From Embleya sp045207785 (GTDB taxonomy: Bacteria > Actinomycetota > Actinomycetes > Streptomycetales > Streptomycetaceae): DNA of 64,000 nt. The position numbers were made by a program, and so were the translations under genes. Below, in pieces: positions 7,154 through 16,656 of this stretch. The stretch covers positions 5,580,001 through 5,644,000 of the forward strand of contig NZ_CP108776.1 of the NCBI RefSeq assembly GCF_045207785.1, in the 5' to 3' direction. The stretch's first letter is position 1; each line of letters starts with the position of its first letter. The notes beneath the pieces are model-generated. The model saw nothing but the letters and a program-made list of their open reading frames with translations, had not been told where the DNA came from and ran no database searches.

Positions 7154-7247
7154 TTCGGCACGCCGTCTCCCGGCCTTCGCCCGCAGCCCCCGGCAGGCCA
7201 CGGTGCGGACGCGGCATCGATCCGCCATTCCCCGGGAGACACACAGC

Positions 7248-7964
7248 ATGGAAGGTCCCTCGCCCGATCCCGTGCCCGGCCGACGCGGAAGCGCCGGTCA
7301 CTGGGTCGGGCTCATCGGCCTGGCCCTCGTCGCGTTCCTGTCGATCGGGCTGCTCTCCTGGATCACCCCCCTCGTCGCGGCGGTACGCACCCGCAAGCGC
7401 GCGGACTGGGCGGCCCTGGTGCTCACTTCGGCGGTCGTGGTCGTCGCGTTCGTGTTCGTGATCGTGGGCAGCGAGTCGACCGCCGAGGAGGCGAGCCGCA
7501 AGGCGCTGGGCGAGCCCGAGCGGAAGTCGGTCCTGGACGACATCGGGATGATCATGCTGATCGTGCTGATGGTCGCGGTGCCGATCTGGTGGTGCGTGGT
7601 GTCCTCTCGGTGGGCGCGCGCGGCCGGCGCCGGGCCGCAGCCGGCCGGATACGCGCCGTGGCACCCGCAGCAGCCGGTGCACGGGCACCCCGGGGGGCAG
7701 CGGCAGCCCGTCCAGCCGCGGCAGCCCGTCCCACCGCACGCCGTGCATCCGCAACAGTCCGGCCCGCGGCCGCCGGTGCCGCCGCCGGCCCCGCCGACGT
7801 ATCTCCCGGCCGGCGGGCACGCGTCGCCCCACGTGCCGCCGTCGGCCGCCGCGGCCCCGCCGCCCGCTCCCGACGATCCCGCCGCCCGGGCCCGGGCCCG
7901 GCTGCAAGGGCTCAGCGATCGGCTGCGCGAACAGGACGGCGGCAACTCCGGAGGTTCCCGATGA
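7248..7964 (+). CDS. Membrane protein with proline-rich tail, coupled to Ser/Thr kinase
   Basis: This 238-residue protein has three predicted helices (about 19-46, 54-74 and 100-119) and a long Pro/Gln/His-rich cytoplasmic or extracytoplasmic tail (125-205), ending in a short charged helix (ARARARLQGLSDRLREQD). I do not recognise a family. GGGAGA precedes the ATG by eight bases. Its stop overlaps the kinase start (ATGA), so it is probably a membrane partner, sensor or substrate of that kinase. The tail resembles FHA or WW-type ligands only in composition. Confidence 0.8.
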   Translation: MEGPSPDPVPGRRGSAGHWVGLIGLALVAFLSIGLLSWITPLVAAVRTRKRADWAALVLTSAVVVVAFVFVIVGSESTAEEASRKALGEPERKSVLDDIGMIMLIVLMVAVPIWWCVVSSRWARAAGAGPQPAGYAPWHPQQPVHGHPGGQRQPVQPRQPVPPHAVHPQQSGPRPPVPPPAPPTYLPAGGHASPHVPPSAAAAPPPAPDDPAARARARLQGLSDRLREQDGGNSGGSR

Positions 7965-9586
7965 GCGTCCCGGGGCGGGTCATCGCGGGCCGCTACGAGC
8001 TGTCCGCGGCGATCGGCCGCGGCGGCATGGGCCAGGTCTGGAAGGCGTACGACCAGACCCTCCAGCGCCGGGTCGCGGTCAAACTGCTGCGCACCGACCT
8101 CTTCGACACCTCCGGCGACCGCGGCGCGATGGAACTGCGCTTCCTGCGCGAGTGCCGGGTCACCGCCGGTATCGACCACCCCGGCCTGGTCACCGTGTTC
8201 GACGGCGGTACCGACGACGGCGATCTCTACCTGGTCATGCAACTCCTCGACGGCTGCGACCTCGCCGACCTGATCGCCGAGAACCAACCCGTGCCGTGGG
8301 ACTGGGCGGTCGCGGTGGCCGCGCAGATCTGCTCGGTGCTCGCCGCCGTGCACGCGGTGCCCGTCGTGCACCGCGACCTCAAGCCGCGCAACGTCATGGT
8401 CCGCCGGGACGGCACGGTCAAGGTGCTCGACCTGGGCGTGGCCGCGGTCCTGGACCCGGAGTCGACCAAGCTCACCACCACCGGCGCGATGCCGGGCTCG
8501 CCCGCGTACATGGCGCCCGAGCAGATGAACGGCATCGTCGAGCCGCGCACCGACCTGTACGCGCTCGGCTGCCTGATGTACGAAATGCTCTCCGGGCGCG
8601 CGCCGTTCGCCGGGCCGACGATGGCCTCGGTGATGCTCGGGCACCTCAACGGCACCCCGGAGCCGCTGGCCGCGCGGCGCCCCGACATCCCGGCCGGGCT
8701 CGAACTCCTGATCATGCAACTGCTCGGCAAGCAGCCCGACCAGCGGCCCGCGAACGCGCAGGAGGTCTACCGACGGCTCGTGCCGCTGCTGCCGACGGCG
8801 GGCGCCGACGCCGCCGCGGCGCTCGCGCCCACCGCGCCGATGGACCCGACCCGGCCGCTGCGCTTCCCCGCCGCGCCGCAGCCGCTGCCGGGCGTGCCCG
8901 CCCCGGTCCGGGCGCCCGCGCCGACCCCGGCGCCGTGGACGATGAGCGCGGGGCCCCCGGCGCCGCCGCGCCCCAACACCGACTGGGCGGCCGTGCCGTC
9001 CGCCGCGCCGCCCACCCTCGACGTGGGCAGTGCGCTCGACGAGGCCAACCGGCTGCTCGGCGAGGGCGCCCTCACCCAGGCCGTGGACGTGCTCGGTGCG
9101 GCCCTGCCGGTCGCGATCGCGCGTCACGGCGAGCGCGACCCGCTCGTGCTCGGCCTGCGTCAGGCGCTCGCCGACACGCTGCTGGCGGACCGTCAGTTCC
9201 GGCGCGCGCTCCCCGAGTTGCAGTACATCGCCGGGGTGTTCGCGGCCGAGGGCGGGCCGACCGACCCCGAGGCGATGGAGTACGGCCGTCAGGTGGGTGC
9301 GTGCCTGGAGGAGCTGGGCGACCTGCCCGCGGCGCTCGGCGAGTACCGGCGCCTGCTCGACCTGCACCGGCGGATCCCCGACGGCGACGTGTACCAGGGC
9401 TTCGACCTGCGTGAGCGGATCGGCCTGCTGCTCGCGGCACTCGGCGATCCGTACCAGGCGGAGAGCGTGCTCGTACCGCTGCTCGCCGAGGAGGAGCACC
9501 GCCTGGGACCGCAGCACCCACGGGTGCTGACGCTGCGTCAGCACGTCGGGCGGATGCACGGCGCGACCGGATTCCGCCGGCGCTGA
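7961..9586 (+). CDS. Serine/threonine protein kinase with TPR-like C-terminal domain
   Basis: This 541-residue protein has an N-terminal Hanks kinase domain (residues 12-275). It shows glycine loop GRGGMGQVW (19-27), Lys41 in VAVKLL, catalytic H137-R-D139-LKPRN, metal-binding D157-L-G in place of the usual DFG, and APEQ of the activation segment with TTTGAMPGS before it. A Pro/Ala-rich linker (about 280-350) leads to helical repeats resembling TPRs (about 355-540). There is no transmembrane helix, so membrane contact is probably through the coupled gene at 7248. The target is unknown. Confidence 0.93.
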   Translation: MSVPGRVIAGRYELSAAIGRGGMGQVWKAYDQTLQRRVAVKLLRTDLFDTSGDRGAMELRFLRECRVTAGIDHPGLVTVFDGGTDDGDLYLVMQLLDGCDLADLIAENQPVPWDWAVAVAAQICSVLAAVHAVPVVHRDLKPRNVMVRRDGTVKVLDLGVAAVLDPESTKLTTTGAMPGSPAYMAPEQMNGIVEPRTDLYALGCLMYEMLSGRAPFAGPTMASVMLGHLNGTPEPLAARRPDIPAGLELLIMQLLGKQPDQRPANAQEVYRRLVPLLPTAGADAAAALAPTAPMDPTRPLRFPAAPQPLPGVPAPVRAPAPTPAPWTMSAGPPAPPRPNTDWAAVPSAAPPTLDVGSALDEANRLLGEGALTQAVDVLGAALPVAIARHGERDPLVLGLRQALADTLLADRQFRRALPELQYIAGVFAAEGGPTDPEAMEYGRQVGACLEELGDLPAALGEYRRLLDLHRRIPDGDVYQGFDLRERIGLLLAALGDPYQAESVLVPLLAEEEHRLGPQHPRVLTLRQHVGRMHGATGFRRR

Positions 9587-9983
9587 GCGGCGCGCCGAAC
9601 GGAGCGCCGAACGGACCCGAAAGGGTGTTACGGGCCGGGGGAGTCGTGGCGTCATGCGCACGACACCAGGCGCGATGGCGCCTCGACGGAACCGGGTCAC
9701 CGGGGCTGAGCCCGGCCCGACCGTCGAACGGTTGCCGGCGATCGCCGGCTCGCCCGCCTGGGACGGACCGATGACCACGGACCGATGACCGCCCTGCCGT
9801 AGGCGACCTTCCGGCTCCACTCGCAAGGCTCATCCCCAAGGGTCACCCCCCAGGCTCACCCCCAAGGCCCACCCCCAAGGCCCATTCCGACAAAGCCCCC
9901 GCGCGTCGTTCGAGATCACCGGCGCGCGGCGGGCATTCTCGGCCTGCCCGGAAATATCACCACCAGACGTAAGGAACAGATTC
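9587..9983. other. 397-bp intergenic region with degenerate 13-bp tandem repeat
   Basis: No convincing gene is present. 9826-9887 holds about five degenerate copies of a 13-bp unit, consensus AAGGCTCACCCCC. GCCGGCGATCGCCGGC, a perfect 16-base palindrome, lies at 9734-9749. GCGCCGAACGG is repeated directly just after the kinase stop. No clear terminator or promoter was found. Confidence 0.6.
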
Positions 9984-11765
9984 GTGGGCCTGGCGCTCGA
10001 ACCCGACCTCGAAGAAACGGAAGACGACCTTCCGGTCGATCGCGCGCTCCGCCGCGTCGTCCTCTGGAACGGGGCCGCGGTGCTGCTCCCCACCCTCGCG
10101 ATCGCCGTCCTGGTGTGGCGGCACCGCGCGCTCACCGACGACGGCACGATCTTCCTGCGCACGGTGCGCCAGATCCTGGCCGGCAACGGGCCCGTGCTGA
10201 ACGCGAGCGAACGGGTGGAGGCGAACACGAGCACGCTGTGGCAGTGGCTGCTGGTGCTGTTCGGCGCGGTCGTGCCGGGGGACCTCGGCTTCACCGCGGT
10301 CGTCGCCGGCCTCGTGCTGACCACGGCCGGCGTCGCGATCGCGCTCGATGCCACCCGGCGGCTGTACACCGCGGGCGGGCCGTGCCGACTGGTGCCCGCG
10401 GCCGTCCTCGTGCTCCTGGCGGTGCCGGTCTTCTGGGACTTCGCCACCGGTGGCCTGGACACCGGCCTGGGCACCTTGTGGCTCGGCGGGTGCTGGTGGC
10501 TGCTGGTCCGCCTGTACACCCGGCCGGGTGCGCGGGGCCGGGCCGGGTGCGCGGTCTGGTACGGCCTGGGCGTGCTGGTCCGGCCGGACTTCGCGATCGT
10601 GACGGTGGTGTTCCTGGTAGGCGCGTGGATGGTGCTGCGGCCGAGTCCGCGGCGCGCGGCGCTGTATTTGGCGATCGGCGGCGCGCTGCCGATCGGGTAC
10701 GAGATCTTCCGGGCCGGCTACTACGGCCTGGTGGTCCCGTTGCCGGCGCTGACCAAGGAGGCCGGCGACAGCGAGACCGGGCGCGGAGTGCGCTACCTGT
10801 GGGACTTCACCGAGCCGGTCGCGCTGTACGTCCCGGCGGTGCTGTTCGGCGGGCTGCTCGCGGCCTGGCTGGTCCACTCGCGCCCGAACACGCGCCGGCC
10901 GGTGGTGGTGCTCACACCGGTCGTGGCGGCACTGCTGACGTGCGCGTACGTGGTGCGGCTCGGTGGCGACTACATGCACGGGCGGATGCTGCTGCCGGCG
11001 GTGTTCCTGGCCCTGCTGCCCGGCCTGCTCGTGCCGGCGACCCGGTGGATGGGGCTGCTCGCGGCGGCAACGGCGGTGTGGGCACTGGCGGTTGCCGGCC
11101 CGTGGCATGCGGCGGCCTACCACGACAACGACGCCTCCCTCACCGTGCGGGTGCGCGACAGCGACATCGGGATCACCGGCTCCGCGCACGCCGACCGGAT
11201 CGGCGACTGGACCATCGCCTTCCCGGGACTGCGCGCCGCAGTCGCCGCGGGCCTGGCCGCCGATCGACCGGTGCTGGTGCGGCTGCGCCCCGACGGGTGG
11301 CCCTCGATGCTGCTCCCGCTGGGCCCCGGCCACGGCCGCAGCCGGGTCTCGGTTCCGGGCGGATTCCTCGGCGTCACCGGAGAGTTGGTGCCGCTGGACC
11401 AATACATCGTGGAGGTGTGGGGGCTGGCGAACACGGTCGGGGCGCACCTGGAGTACACCCCCGGTGCCGACCGGAAATGGCCGGGTCATCGCAAACTGAT
11501 CGACGACGTCTGGCTGTTGGCCCTGGAACTCGACCCCGCCGTCACCACCGTCTCGGCCGAATTCCCGGGCGTCACACCCCAGGCGCTGGCCGCCGCGCGA
11601 CACACGCTCGGCTGCGGTGATCTCAGGGAACTCCTCGACTCCACCCGCGCACCGCTCACCGTCTCGCGCTTCGTCCGCAACCTGGTCGGCGCCCTCGACC
11701 GCACCACGCTGCGCATCCCCCGCGATCCGTTCGCGGCCGAGCGGAAGTTCTGCGACATGCGCTGA
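9984..11765 (+). CDS. GT-C type membrane glycosyltransferase, AftB-like
   Basis: The GTG at 9984 (AAGGA nine bases upstream) gives 593 residues. About ten hydrophobic segments lie between residues 25 and 375, and a soluble domain fills 380-593. The first loop carries the acidic TDDGTIFLRTVRQIL typical of GT-C enzymes. GGDYMHGR at 327-334 is the signature of the AftB arabinofuranosyltransferase group and related actinobacterial enzymes. Such proteins add a sugar from a polyprenyl carrier to an envelope glycan outside the membrane. In an organism without mycolic acids the acceptor cannot be named. The gene seems to stand alone. Confidence 0.82.
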   Translation: MGLALEPDLEETEDDLPVDRALRRVVLWNGAAVLLPTLAIAVLVWRHRALTDDGTIFLRTVRQILAGNGPVLNASERVEANTSTLWQWLLVLFGAVVPGDLGFTAVVAGLVLTTAGVAIALDATRRLYTAGGPCRLVPAAVLVLLAVPVFWDFATGGLDTGLGTLWLGGCWWLLVRLYTRPGARGRAGCAVWYGLGVLVRPDFAIVTVVFLVGAWMVLRPSPRRAALYLAIGGALPIGYEIFRAGYYGLVVPLPALTKEAGDSETGRGVRYLWDFTEPVALYVPAVLFGGLLAAWLVHSRPNTRRPVVVLTPVVAALLTCAYVVRLGGDYMHGRMLLPAVFLALLPGLLVPATRWMGLLAAATAVWALAVAGPWHAAAYHDNDASLTVRVRDSDIGITGSAHADRIGDWTIAFPGLRAAVAAGLAADRPVLVRLRPDGWPSMLLPLGPGHGRSRVSVPGGFLGVTGELVPLDQYIVEVWGLANTVGAHLEYTPGADRKWPGHRKLIDDVWLLALELDPAVTTVSAEFPGVTPQALAAARHTLGCGDLRELLDSTRAPLTVSRFVRNLVGALDRTTLRIPRDPFAAERKFCDMR

Positions 11766-11866
11766 CGGCGTCACAACCGAGCATTTTCTGCCACTTGTTC
11801 CGCCGTGCTCTTCCGTCCGGGCCCGTCATGGGCGACCGTGGAGACATCGACGCGCGGAGGGGTGAC

Positions 11867-12607
11867 GTGGCGATGGAGATGTCCGAGGTGTCCCTGCCCT
11901 GGTTCGTACTCGGTGTCGCCGGCGCGGTGCTGTCCCTGGTGTTGCCGTGGTTCCAGACGCGGACGCATCGTCGGGCACGCGCGCTCGGCTTCGACGAGAC
12001 GCGTTACGCGACGACGCCCGACACCGTCTTCCGGGTCCCGATCACACCGCTCAAGGTGTACGCGGAACCGGTCGCGGCGCGGGCCGTGGGCCTGCCCCTC
12101 GGCGTCGTCGGCGCGGTGCTCTTCCTGGTGTTCGGGCTGTGGCCGTCGATCGTGACGTGGTCGGTGTGCGGGGGTGTGACGATCGTGCTCACGCCGGTGC
12201 GGCGCGCCCTGGGCCTGCGCGTCGTGCACCGGACCGCGCGGGAGGTGCACTTTCGCAACGGGCCGCTGCGCGACCGCGACGGCACGGCGATCGCGGATCA
12301 GTCGTGGCCGCAGGTCGTGCGCACCTGGTATCGGCACGAGTATCGCGACCGGCCGCCCGGCGAGGACGACCTGTCGGTCGCCGTGCTGTCCAAATTCTGG
12401 TGGCTGGCCGGTCATCTGCTGTGCTGGCCGGTGACCCTGCCCGGCACCCAGATCGTGCAGACCGCGATGTGCCAGAACCCCGCGTGGGCGCTCGGCCACG
12501 TGGGCGACGACGCGGGTGCGCCGTGGCTGGCCGACCTCGGCGACGCCCGAACCCCTGTACAACGCGACTTGGACGCGAAGGCACGCCAGACCGCCCCGGA
12601 CGGGTGA
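11867..12607 (+). CDS. Unknown membrane protein with paired N-terminal helices
   Basis: The chosen GTG at 11867 follows GGAGGGG by four bases, giving 246 residues; in-frame ATGs at 11873 and 11879 are alternatives. A helix near residues 6-25 (LPWFVLGVAGAVLSLVLPWF) is followed by a hydrophobic pair near 70-115. A soluble C-terminal half contains REVHFRNGPLRDRDG and DQSWPQVVRTWYRHEYRD. I do not recognise a family. It lies 101 bp after the glycosyltransferase in the same direction and may be co-transcribed with it. Confidence 0.75.
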   Translation: MAMEMSEVSLPWFVLGVAGAVLSLVLPWFQTRTHRRARALGFDETRYATTPDTVFRVPITPLKVYAEPVAARAVGLPLGVVGAVLFLVFGLWPSIVTWSVCGGVTIVLTPVRRALGLRVVHRTAREVHFRNGPLRDRDGTAIADQSWPQVVRTWYRHEYRDRPPGEDDLSVAVLSKFWWLAGHLLCWPVTLPGTQIVQTAMCQNPAWALGHVGDDAGAPWLADLGDARTPVQRDLDAKARQTAPDG

Positions 12608-12652
12608 CGCCCGCTCGGGTGACCACACCCCGACCCGGTCGTTGGGCGAGAC

Positions 12653-13948
12653 GTGACTCGAAATGTCTCCATGGCCCGGATCGCGGCGGCGTCCTTCGCC
12701 GGCACGTCGATCGAGTTCTACGACTTCTTCGTCTACGGCACGGCCGCGGCCCTGGTTCTGGGCCCCCTCTTCTTCCCCGGCATCTCGCCGATCGCCGGCA
12801 CCCTCGCGGCGTTCGCGACCTACGCGGTCGGGTTCGTCGCGCGCCCGCTGGGCTCGGTGCTGTTCGGCCGACTGGGTGATCGGCGCGGCCGGCGTCCCGT
12901 GCTGGTCGTGTCGCTGCTGATGACCGGCGTCGCGACCGTCCTGGTCGGCCTGCTGCCCACCTACGACCACATCGGCCCGGCCGCGCCGATCCTGCTCGTG
13001 CTGCTGCGCTTCCTCCAGGGGCTCGGGGTCGGCGGCGAGTGGGGCGGCGCGGTACTGCTCGCGGCCGAGCACGCGCCGCCGGGCCGACGCGCGCTGTGGG
13101 CGAGCTTTCCGCAGGCCGGGCCCGCCATCGGGTTCCTGCTCGCCAACGGCATCATGCTGACCCTGTCCGGAACGCTGACGGACGGGCAGTTCCACTCCTG
13201 GGGCTGGCGGGTGCCGTTCGTCTTCGCCGGCGTACTCGCGGCGGTCGGCCTGATGCTCCGCGCCTCGATCGAGGAGACCCCGCAGTTTCGCGAACTGGTC
13301 GCCGCGGACGAGATCTCGCCGAGCCCGTTCAAGGACGTCGTGCGCGAGCAGTGGCGGCTGATCCTGCTCGTCGCGGGGGCGCTCACGTGCGGGTACGTCG
13401 CCTTCTACCTCACCACCACGTGGTCGCTGCACTACGCCACCACCCGCCTGGACGTGGGCCGCACCACGATGCTCGGGTGCATCATGTTCGCGGTCGTCTG
13501 CAAGGCCGCGGCCACGCCGCTGTTCGCGCTCCTGGGCGACCGCTACGGGCGCAGACCGCTGTGCGTCGCCGGGTGCGCGGCGATCGGTGTGTGGGCCTTC
13601 CCGATGCTCGGGCTGCTCGCGACCGGCGAGCCGGCGTGGATCACGCTCGCGTGCGTGGGCACGCTGATCGCGTTCATCGCGATGTTCTCGGTGGTGGGGG
13701 CGTACCTGTGCGAGCTGTTCGAGCCGCGCGTGCGGTGCACCGGCGCGTCGACCGCCTACAACCTGGGCGGGGTCCTCGGCGGCGCGCTGACCCCGATCGT
13801 GGCCACCGAACTCGCGCGCGGCGACGGGACGCCGTGGGGCGTGGCGGCGTATCTCGCGGGCGCGGCGGCGTTGAGCGTGGCGTGCTTCACCGCGCTGCCC
13901 GAGACCCGCGCGGTGTTCGCGAACGAGGGCAAGCCCGTGCCGGCGTGA
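12653..13948 (+). CDS. MFS transporter, metabolite:H+ symporter (MHS) type
   Basis: The protein has 431 residues and 12 predicted helices. MHS marks are the N-terminal SFAGTSIEFYDFFVYGTAAAL, the loop GRLGDRRGRRP between helices 2 and 3, FLQGLGVGGEWGGA in helix 4, and SIEETPQF after helix 6, with a second GDRYGRRP in the C-half. MHS members import organic acids, betaines or shikimate with protons. The substrate is not evident from the neighbours. The GTG at 12653 is used; ATG 12671 (MARIAAASF) is a shorter option. Confidence 0.92.
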   Translation: MTRNVSMARIAAASFAGTSIEFYDFFVYGTAAALVLGPLFFPGISPIAGTLAAFATYAVGFVARPLGSVLFGRLGDRRGRRPVLVVSLLMTGVATVLVGLLPTYDHIGPAAPILLVLLRFLQGLGVGGEWGGAVLLAAEHAPPGRRALWASFPQAGPAIGFLLANGIMLTLSGTLTDGQFHSWGWRVPFVFAGVLAAVGLMLRASIEETPQFRELVAADEISPSPFKDVVREQWRLILLVAGALTCGYVAFYLTTTWSLHYATTRLDVGRTTMLGCIMFAVVCKAAATPLFALLGDRYGRRPLCVAGCAAIGVWAFPMLGLLATGEPAWITLACVGTLIAFIAMFSVVGAYLCELFEPRVRCTGASTAYNLGGVLGGALTPIVATELARGDGTPWGVAAYLAGAAALSVACFTALPETRAVFANEGKPVPA

Positions 13949-13985
13949 ACTTTCATTGTCGGGCGTTGTGCGCCAGGCTGCGGCC

Positions 13986-14423
13986 ATGGAACCAGGTGTG
14001 CCGGCAGAGGCCCAGGCGCGACGCGCGCACAACGTCCGAATCGCCGAGCGGCTGCTCGCGGCGGTGAGCGCGGGCGACCGGGCCGCCCAGATGGCCTGCT
14101 ACGACCCCGGGATCGTGCTGGAGTTCCCGTACGCCGCGCCGCCCGTGCGGGTCGAGGGCAAGGGCGCGGTGAACGCCTATCTGGAGGTCGCGCTGACCTT
14201 CTTCGAACTGCGTCTGACGGTGACCCGGGTCCACGACTGCGTGGACCCGGACACCCTGATCGTGGAGTTCACGAGCGAGGGCCGGGCCGTCACGACCGAC
14301 CGCCCCTACGCGAACACCTACATCGCGGTGCTGACCTTCCGGGCCGGACTGGTGGTCGGTCAGCGCGAGTTCTACAACCCGATTCCGGCCGCTCAGGCCT
14401 TGACCGCGACGCCCGCGAGCTGA
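13986..14423 (+). CDS. NTF2-like (SnoaL-type) protein
   Basis: This 145-residue protein has the alpha+beta cone fold pattern: an N-terminal helix (RIAERLLAAVSAGDRAAQMACYDPGIVLEFPY), then strands VTRVHDCVDPDTLIVEFTSEG and YIAVLTFRAGLVVGQREFYNP. The closing YNP is typical of ketosteroid-isomerase-like SnoaL proteins. It may be an isomerase, hydratase or simple ligand binder. It overlaps the methyltransferase gene convergently by 31 bp, so the two transcripts are antisense at their ends. Confidence 0.85.
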   Translation: MEPGVPAEAQARRAHNVRIAERLLAAVSAGDRAAQMACYDPGIVLEFPYAAPPVRVEGKGAVNAYLEVALTFFELRLTVTRVHDCVDPDTLIVEFTSEGRAVTTDRPYANTYIAVLTFRAGLVVGQREFYNPIPAAQALTATPAS

Positions 14424-15196
14424 GGCAGCTTGACCTCGGGGTCGCCGAGCGGCCCCTCGGGACCCCACACGTCCACCGGGACCAGGCGGGCCGGGAGCAG
14501 TTCCAGGTCGCCGAAGATCGCCAGGATCCCGTCGTGCGTACGGGCGTGCATCTTCTGCACGTTGGACGAGTACTCGCTGAGGGCGCGATCCATCCCGGCG
14601 GGGCGCTCCTCGCCGCGGTGCGCGTGCGAGAGCGCGAGGTGGCTGCCGGGCACGGTCGCGTCCATGTACTGGCGCACCACGCCGATCGGGTTCGCCTCGT
14701 CCGGCAGGAAGTGCAGCACCGACACGATCAGCACGCCGACCGGCTGGGAGAAGTCGATCAGCTCCTGCACCTCGGGCGACCCGATCACCTTCGCGGGATC
14801 GGTCAGGTCCGCGCCCACCACGGTCGCGTTCGGGTGGTCCGCGAGCAGCGCCTGGCTGTGCGCGACCGCCACCGGGTCGTTGTCGACGTAGACCACGCGG
14901 GCGTCCGGAGCGGCCTTGTGCGCGATCTCGTGCACGTTGCCCACGGTCGGGATGCCGGAGCCCAGGTCGAGGAACTGGCGGATGCCCAGCTTGAGCAGAT
15001 GGTGCACGGCACGGGTCAGGAACACCCGGTTCCCGCGCAGCACCTCCCGCAGCTCGGGCATCGCCTGGGTGACCAACTCGGCGGCCTCGCGGTCGACCGC
15101 GAAGTTGTGCGCGCCGCCCAGCGCGTAGTCGTAGACGCGGGCCACGCTGGCCCGCGTGATGTCGATGTGCTCTGGAGCCCAGTCCGGTCGAGTCAT
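14393..15196 (-). CDS. SAM-dependent methyltransferase, DUF574 family
   Basis: This 267-residue protein starts MTRPDWAPEHIDITRASVAR, a typical opening of the large actinobacterial DUF574 group, followed by VYDYALGGAHNFAVDREAAE. The SAM site is FLDLGSGIPTVGNVHE (about 96-111), with acidic VVYVDNDPVAVAH as motif II. These enzymes are very numerous in Streptomyces and their substrates are mostly unknown. The 3' end overlaps the convergent NTF2-like gene. Confidence 0.92.
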   Translation of the reverse strand: MTRPDWAPEHIDITRASVARVYDYALGGAHNFAVDREAAELVTQAMPELREVLRGNRVFLTRAVHHLLKLGIRQFLDLGSGIPTVGNVHEIAHKAAPDARVVYVDNDPVAVAHSQALLADHPNATVVGADLTDPAKVIGSPEVQELIDFSQPVGVLIVSVLHFLPDEANPIGVVRQYMDATVPGSHLALSHAHRGEERPAGMDRALSEYSSNVQKMHARTHDGILAIFGDLELLPARLVPVDVWGPEGPLGDPEVKLPQLAGVAVKA

Positions 15197-15298
15197 GGCT
15201 CGGACTCTAAAGCGTGCCGGTTCGATCCACCGGGTGAATCGAGGAGCCGTCGGTGGGAAACCGTGTGCAAGGGGTCACACGTGCGCGACACGCAGAAA

Positions 15299-15368
15299 CG
15301 ATCTCGATGTCGAAAGGGGCGGACCGCCGGGCTCGACCCGCCGGTTCGCCCCCTCGACTCCGAGATCG
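15299..15368 (-). terminator. Long interrupted hairpin after the amidohydrolase operon
   Basis: CGATCTCG at 15299-15306 pairs with CGAGATCG at 15361-15368. Inner arms GTCGA/TCGAC, GGGGC/GCCCC and CCGGG/CCGG-type segments pair inside. It begins 17 bp beyond the stop of the minus-strand amidohydrolase gene, the right place for its terminator. Confidence 0.65.
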
Positions 15369-15384
15369 TCCGCGCGTGGCGCGG

Positions 15385-16650
15385 TTACGGCTTCACGTTG
15401 GTCATGCCCACGAACGCCGGGCACTTGTCCGCGCCCACCGGGATGTCCTCGGGCGCCAGCGGCGCCCACACCTGGTCGACCCGGGGGCCCACCTTCGCCG
15501 CGATCGGGGCGAGCGCGTCGAGGTCGAAGCCGTACAGCTTCGCGGCGTTGCCGCCGACCATGGCCGCGACCTCGACGGGGTCGATGCCGTTGTAGGTCAG
15601 CTGGAGCGCCTCGCGGCTGAACGGGTGGCTGGCCTCCTTGTGCGGGTAGTCGCTGCCCCACATGATCCGGTCGACGCCCACCTGGTAGCGCAGCTTGGCC
15701 TCGGCGGGGCGCTGGAAGCTCGCCCCGACGTGGCACTGGCGGGCCCAGTACTCGCTCGGCTTGAGGTCCATCCGGCCGACGAGCGCACTGCCCCACTCGT
15801 ACTCCTGGGAGCCCACCGCCGTGCTCATCCGGTGCCAGTAGTAGTCCAGCCGCCGGGTCTCCTCCGGGATCCAGGCTGTGCCCTGTTCGGTGAACACGAA
15901 CTGGAGCTCGGGGTGGCGGTCCATTGCGCCGGAGACGATCAGGTGCGTGAACGCGCGGTGCGCCCACCACGACACCTCGGTCAGGAACACCACCTTGTCC
16001 ACGTCGGTGTCCCCGGCCGGCGGCGCGGCCGAGCCGGTGTGGTGGTTGACCGGCATGCCCAACTCCTCGCACACGCGCCACAGGGGCTCGTAGTGCGCGT
16101 AGTCGAACATCGGCACCAGACCGGATCCGGGCGGCGTGCCCGGCAGCAGCACGCCCCCGGTCAGGCCGGCCTCCTTGGCCCAGCGGATCTCCTCCACCGC
16201 GGCCGGGATGTCGTGCAGCATGATCTGCACGATGCCGGCTCGGCGCCCGGGCGTGGCCGCGCAGAAGTCGACCATCCAGCGGTTGTGCGCCTTCAGGCCC
16301 TCCCAACGCAGCGCCAGGTCGCCTGCGTTGGCGGCGGGCGGCTGGTCGGTCAGCGAGGGCTTGGGGAAGAACGGCGGCACCGTGTTGGGGAAGATGACTT
16401 CCGCCACCACCCCGTCCGCCTCCAGATCCCGCATTCGGCGTTCGGAGTCCCAGTTGCGCGGCCCGAGGTCGCCCTTGAGGTCCGCGTACGGGATCTCGTA
16501 GCCCCGCACCCACGTGTCGAACTCGGCGTGCAGGCGCGTGGGCAGGTAGTCGCGGTACTCGTGGACCTCGCCGCCGCCATGGCAGTCGGCGGAGATCACC
16601 GTGTACCGCTCGGGGACGTCGGTCACGGGCGGGGTGGTGCGCTCACTCAT
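15385..16650 (-). CDS. Amidohydrolase-2 family metal-dependent hydrolase/decarboxylase (A)
   Basis: This 421-residue TIM-barrel protein opens YTVISADCHGGGEVHEYRDYL, where D-x-H replaces the usual HxH metal pair. NHHTGSAAPP and a late MWGSDYPHKEASHP provide the other metal residues (His and Asp), as in ACMSD-like Amidohydro_2 enzymes that decarboxylate or hydrolyse aromatic or ring-cleavage acids. It is a diverged paralogue of the next upstream gene, which ends seven bases before it (GGAGG, 11 bases from the ATG). It is the last gene of the operon. Confidence 0.9.
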   Translation of the reverse strand: MSERTTPPVTDVPERYTVISADCHGGGEVHEYRDYLPTRLHAEFDTWVRGYEIPYADLKGDLGPRNWDSERRMRDLEADGVVAEVIFPNTVPPFFPKPSLTDQPPAANAGDLALRWEGLKAHNRWMVDFCAATPGRRAGIVQIMLHDIPAAVEEIRWAKEAGLTGGVLLPGTPPGSGLVPMFDYAHYEPLWRVCEELGMPVNHHTGSAAPPAGDTDVDKVVFLTEVSWWAHRAFTHLIVSGAMDRHPELQFVFTEQGTAWIPEETRRLDYYWHRMSTAVGSQEYEWGSALVGRMDLKPSEYWARQCHVGASFQRPAEAKLRYQVGVDRIMWGSDYPHKEASHPFSREALQLTYNGIDPVEVAAMVGGNAAKLYGFDLDALAPIAAKVGPRVDQVWAPLAPEDIPVGADKCPAFVGMTNVKP

Positions 16651-16656
16651 GGGGGA

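Noticed and set aside
4719..7907. Very long minus-strand open frame of over 1,000 codons spanning SDR, sirtuin, repeats and the membrane protein gene
   Set aside because: High GC leaves long antisense frames open. The encoded protein is Arg/Gly-rich without any domain and crosses well-supported genes on both strands.
9655..9786. Short frame starting MRTTPGAMAPRRNRV after the kinase gene
   Set aside because: No ribosome site, atypical codon use, and the region is otherwise repeat-like.
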